The notes beneath the pieces are model-generated. The model had not been told where the DNA came from. It saw only the letters and a program-made list of their open reading frames with translations, and made no database searches. Positions 62,216 through 64,000 of a stretch of DNA of 64,000 nucleotides are shown piece after piece; positions within the stretch are counted from its first letter, which is position 1; every line of letters begins with the position of its first letter. The position numbers were made by a program, and so were the translations under genes. The stretch spans positions 18,114,615 to 18,178,614 of the forward strand of contig JBANSL010000012.1 in NCBI GenBank assembly GCA_037127255.1, given 5' to 3'. This DNA is from Persicaria tinctoria (Eukaryota > Streptophyta > Magnoliopsida > Caryophyllales > Polygonaceae).

Positions 62216-63298
62216 GGAAATTTCGTCAGGTATCCCTGGGGTATTGCAGTTTTCACGAGGTATACAACTCTTTTACATATTTCGCGTGGTACCCCTGTGG
62301 TTTTAATTCATTTCGCCTCGTGCCCTTTCCGGTTACATTTAACGTTTTTGTGTTCCTTCCGTTAAAAAAAAATTAAAAAAGAAAGAAATTAAATCCTGGG
62401 CGAAGGAGACTGGAGAGCGAAGGAGACCACCGACAACCACCATCCCACCCAACTCCGGCGAGGCTCAGAGCCGCAGGCCACTCACCATATTTCGGCGGGG
62501 AGTGTCTACAGAGCTCCTCCGTTGCTCACTGCGACGGTGCTGACGAGTGACGAGTCAAACAGTGAGATGAGGAGCGGGGGCGGCTAGATGCTCGATAAGG
62601 AGGAGAGGGTGGTATTGACTGGTTAGCGGCGACGTTAGAAGCTCCAATCAGGGGTGGATGGACGAGATCAGTGGTGGCGGAGGCGGTTGGGTGTATTGTG
62701 TTCCTCCTCCGGTAGGGTGGCCCCTCTCTTTGTTTAGAGTTTTTTTGGGCACTTTCTCTTTTCGTCCTCAAGATCCAGTAGGTTATACGCCATATCCGTG
62801 CCCCCAATGGCCGGATCTATGTTCGTGTCCTCGAAATGGTCGGATCTGTGTTCCTCCAGACAAACCCTAGCCTGCAATCAATCCTCCCTCTACTCGCTCC
62901 TCCGCAACCTAATTCATTTGCTTCTGATCAATTGAACCCTAATCCATCATCATTCGCAGATTCCTCGCCTCAATTCAAACTCCAATCCCCAATCTGGGCG
63001 GACAATGTGAAGAAGAAGATGAACCAGCCGTCGGTTGCAGGAGTACCGAGCCGGATCCGAGGAGCAGCAGCACCGCCGGGCAGCAGATCCGAGCCAGCCT
63101 CCTATTCGAGCAACGCTGGTGGTCTCCTTGCCCCTTCGCTCTCCAGTCTCCTTCGCTATCTCCCTATCTGTTCGAGCTAGGAATTAATTTCTTTCTTTTT
63201 TATTTTTTTTAACGGAAGAAACACAAAAACGTTAAATGTAACCGGAAAGGGCACGAGGCGAAATGAATTAAAACCACAGGGGTACCGCACGAAATATG
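62216..63298. mobile_element. Mutator-like TIR element carrying GC-rich sequence (Pack-MULE-like), right end truncated
   Basis: About 105 bp of inverted repeat pairs 62274-62370 with 63205-63298 (ATTTCGCGTGGTACCCC against GGGGTACCGCACGAAAT; AACGTTTTTGTGTT against its complement). The left end begins GGAAATTTCGTCAGG, like the foldback element at 42869. The outer 55 bp are missing on the right, where copia gag begins. The interior is much more GC-rich than its surroundings and holds a 114-codon frame (62836-63180) without family features. Captured gene sequence is inferred, not shown. Confidence 0.65.
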
Positions 63299-63942
63299 CT
63301 GTTGCAAATGTTCTCAAAGGTCTCATTAAGGCCCATGAGAAATTGCATTAGCTGTGTAGTGGGTTCCCTGTCGAGCAATTTCTTCAGAATAAGACAAGTA
63401 CATCCTTTAAGAACTCCACACATACAGACTAGAATACCTTGGAGAGCATGGAGTTCATCCCAAACTCTCTTCCTCTTACCATAATATGCAGAAACTGATA
63501 GATTTTCCTGTTTAATATCACTAATTTCCTTCTGCAATTGGTGCACCAAGGGAGCATTGGATTCAGAAAACCTTTCTAAGATTTCATCCCAAAGTTCTCT
63601 AGCTAAAGCAACATGCATAAACTGCTCGGCAATCTCTGGTTTCATGGAATTTGTTATCCAACAAATCACCATAAAATCACAGTGTATCCACTTCTCGAGA
63701 TCTGCTGTTCCTTTAGCAGGCCTGCTGCAAGTGCCATTGATGAATCCGAGTTTAACCTTTGCACCAAGCGCCATTCTTACAGCGCGACTCCAGTTGAGGA
63801 AATTACTTCCAAAGAACTGAACAACAACCAGAGTCATCCCTGGATGATCAGAATTGTTGAGATGAAGAGGATCGGTGAACGTCGTGGGAGTAGCAGCTCC
63901 TCGTTGATCGACGTTCATGTTGGAATCTATCTGGTCTGACAT
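63299..63942 (-). pseudogene. copia gag, 3'-truncated at the Mutator element
   Basis: The minus-strand frame starting MSDQIDSNMNVD has LNNSDHPGMTLV, FLNWSRAVRMALGAK, CWITNSMKPEIAEQ and a CMCGVLKGCTC cysteine segment, the same Gag type as at 50602-51579. It reads to FENICNS and then enters the Mutator terminal repeat, so the remainder of gag and pol is missing. The methionine at 63942 is preferred over one 18 codons upstream by comparison with the other copy. Its 5' LTR would lie beyond the window. Confidence 0.85.
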
Positions 63943-64000
63943 TATACACACAGATCGCCGAATAAGAGAAAGTAAAATAACGAAGTCACACAACAAATCA

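Overview
The window is plant nuclear DNA, almost certainly from a eudicot. It has a large single-exon CC-NBS-LRR resistance gene, GT-AG introns, AT-rich spacers and a dense, nested set of plant transposon families: Ty1-copia, Ty3-gypsy, RTE-type LINE, CACTA, hAT, Mutator, PIF/Harbinger and Stowaway elements and a Helitron end. No rRNA, tRNA, CRISPR array or bacterial gene was seen. The species cannot be named from the sequence alone.

The original layer is a resistance-gene cluster. One copy is nearly intact (1052-4405). A second is a relic (8040-8890). A third is represented only by its upstream region (14500-15206) and its 3' flank (25440-25670 and 26731-26830), with a CACTA element between them. 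A fourth is a pseudogene (29923-31356) with its own upstream region. The intact gene's leader region (535-990) reappears at 61430-61950. A lone 3' exon of an alpha/beta-hydrolase gene lies at 5317-5675.

Onto this layer, from left to right, came: a Ty1-copia element (9016-14359) with a hAT MITE in its RNase H region and an abnormal 3' end; a CACTA element of about 10.2 kb (15207 to about 25413) with a decayed TNP2-type transposase and a second, better preserved six-exon gene; two solo LTRs (25671-26730 and 28027-29303), each confirmed by target duplications and by an unfilled paralogous site; a copia RT fragment carrying a hAT MITE; a minus-strand copia element (about 32454-52020) split near the end of pol by a 14.2-kb insertion (32924-47139); a Ty3-gypsy chromovirus with very short LTRs (53015-57834); and, at the right edge, a truncated Mutator-like element carrying GC-rich sequence next to a truncated minus-strand copia gag.

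The 14.2-kb insertion has its own LTR-type termini and a 5-bp target duplication. It holds a decayed RTE-type LINE, a hAT element, a PIF/Harbinger MITE, a gypsy-type LTR end, a 938-bp Mutator foldback element and a degenerate tandem array split by another TIR element. Only the CNL gene and perhaps the second CACTA gene look able to make a protein. Every retroelement polyprotein has stops, frameshifts or deletions. The points most worth checking are the repeat-bearing CNL tail, the internal cluster of terminal-type motifs in the CACTA element, the inverted copia 3' junction, and the layered nest at 32.4-52.0 kb.
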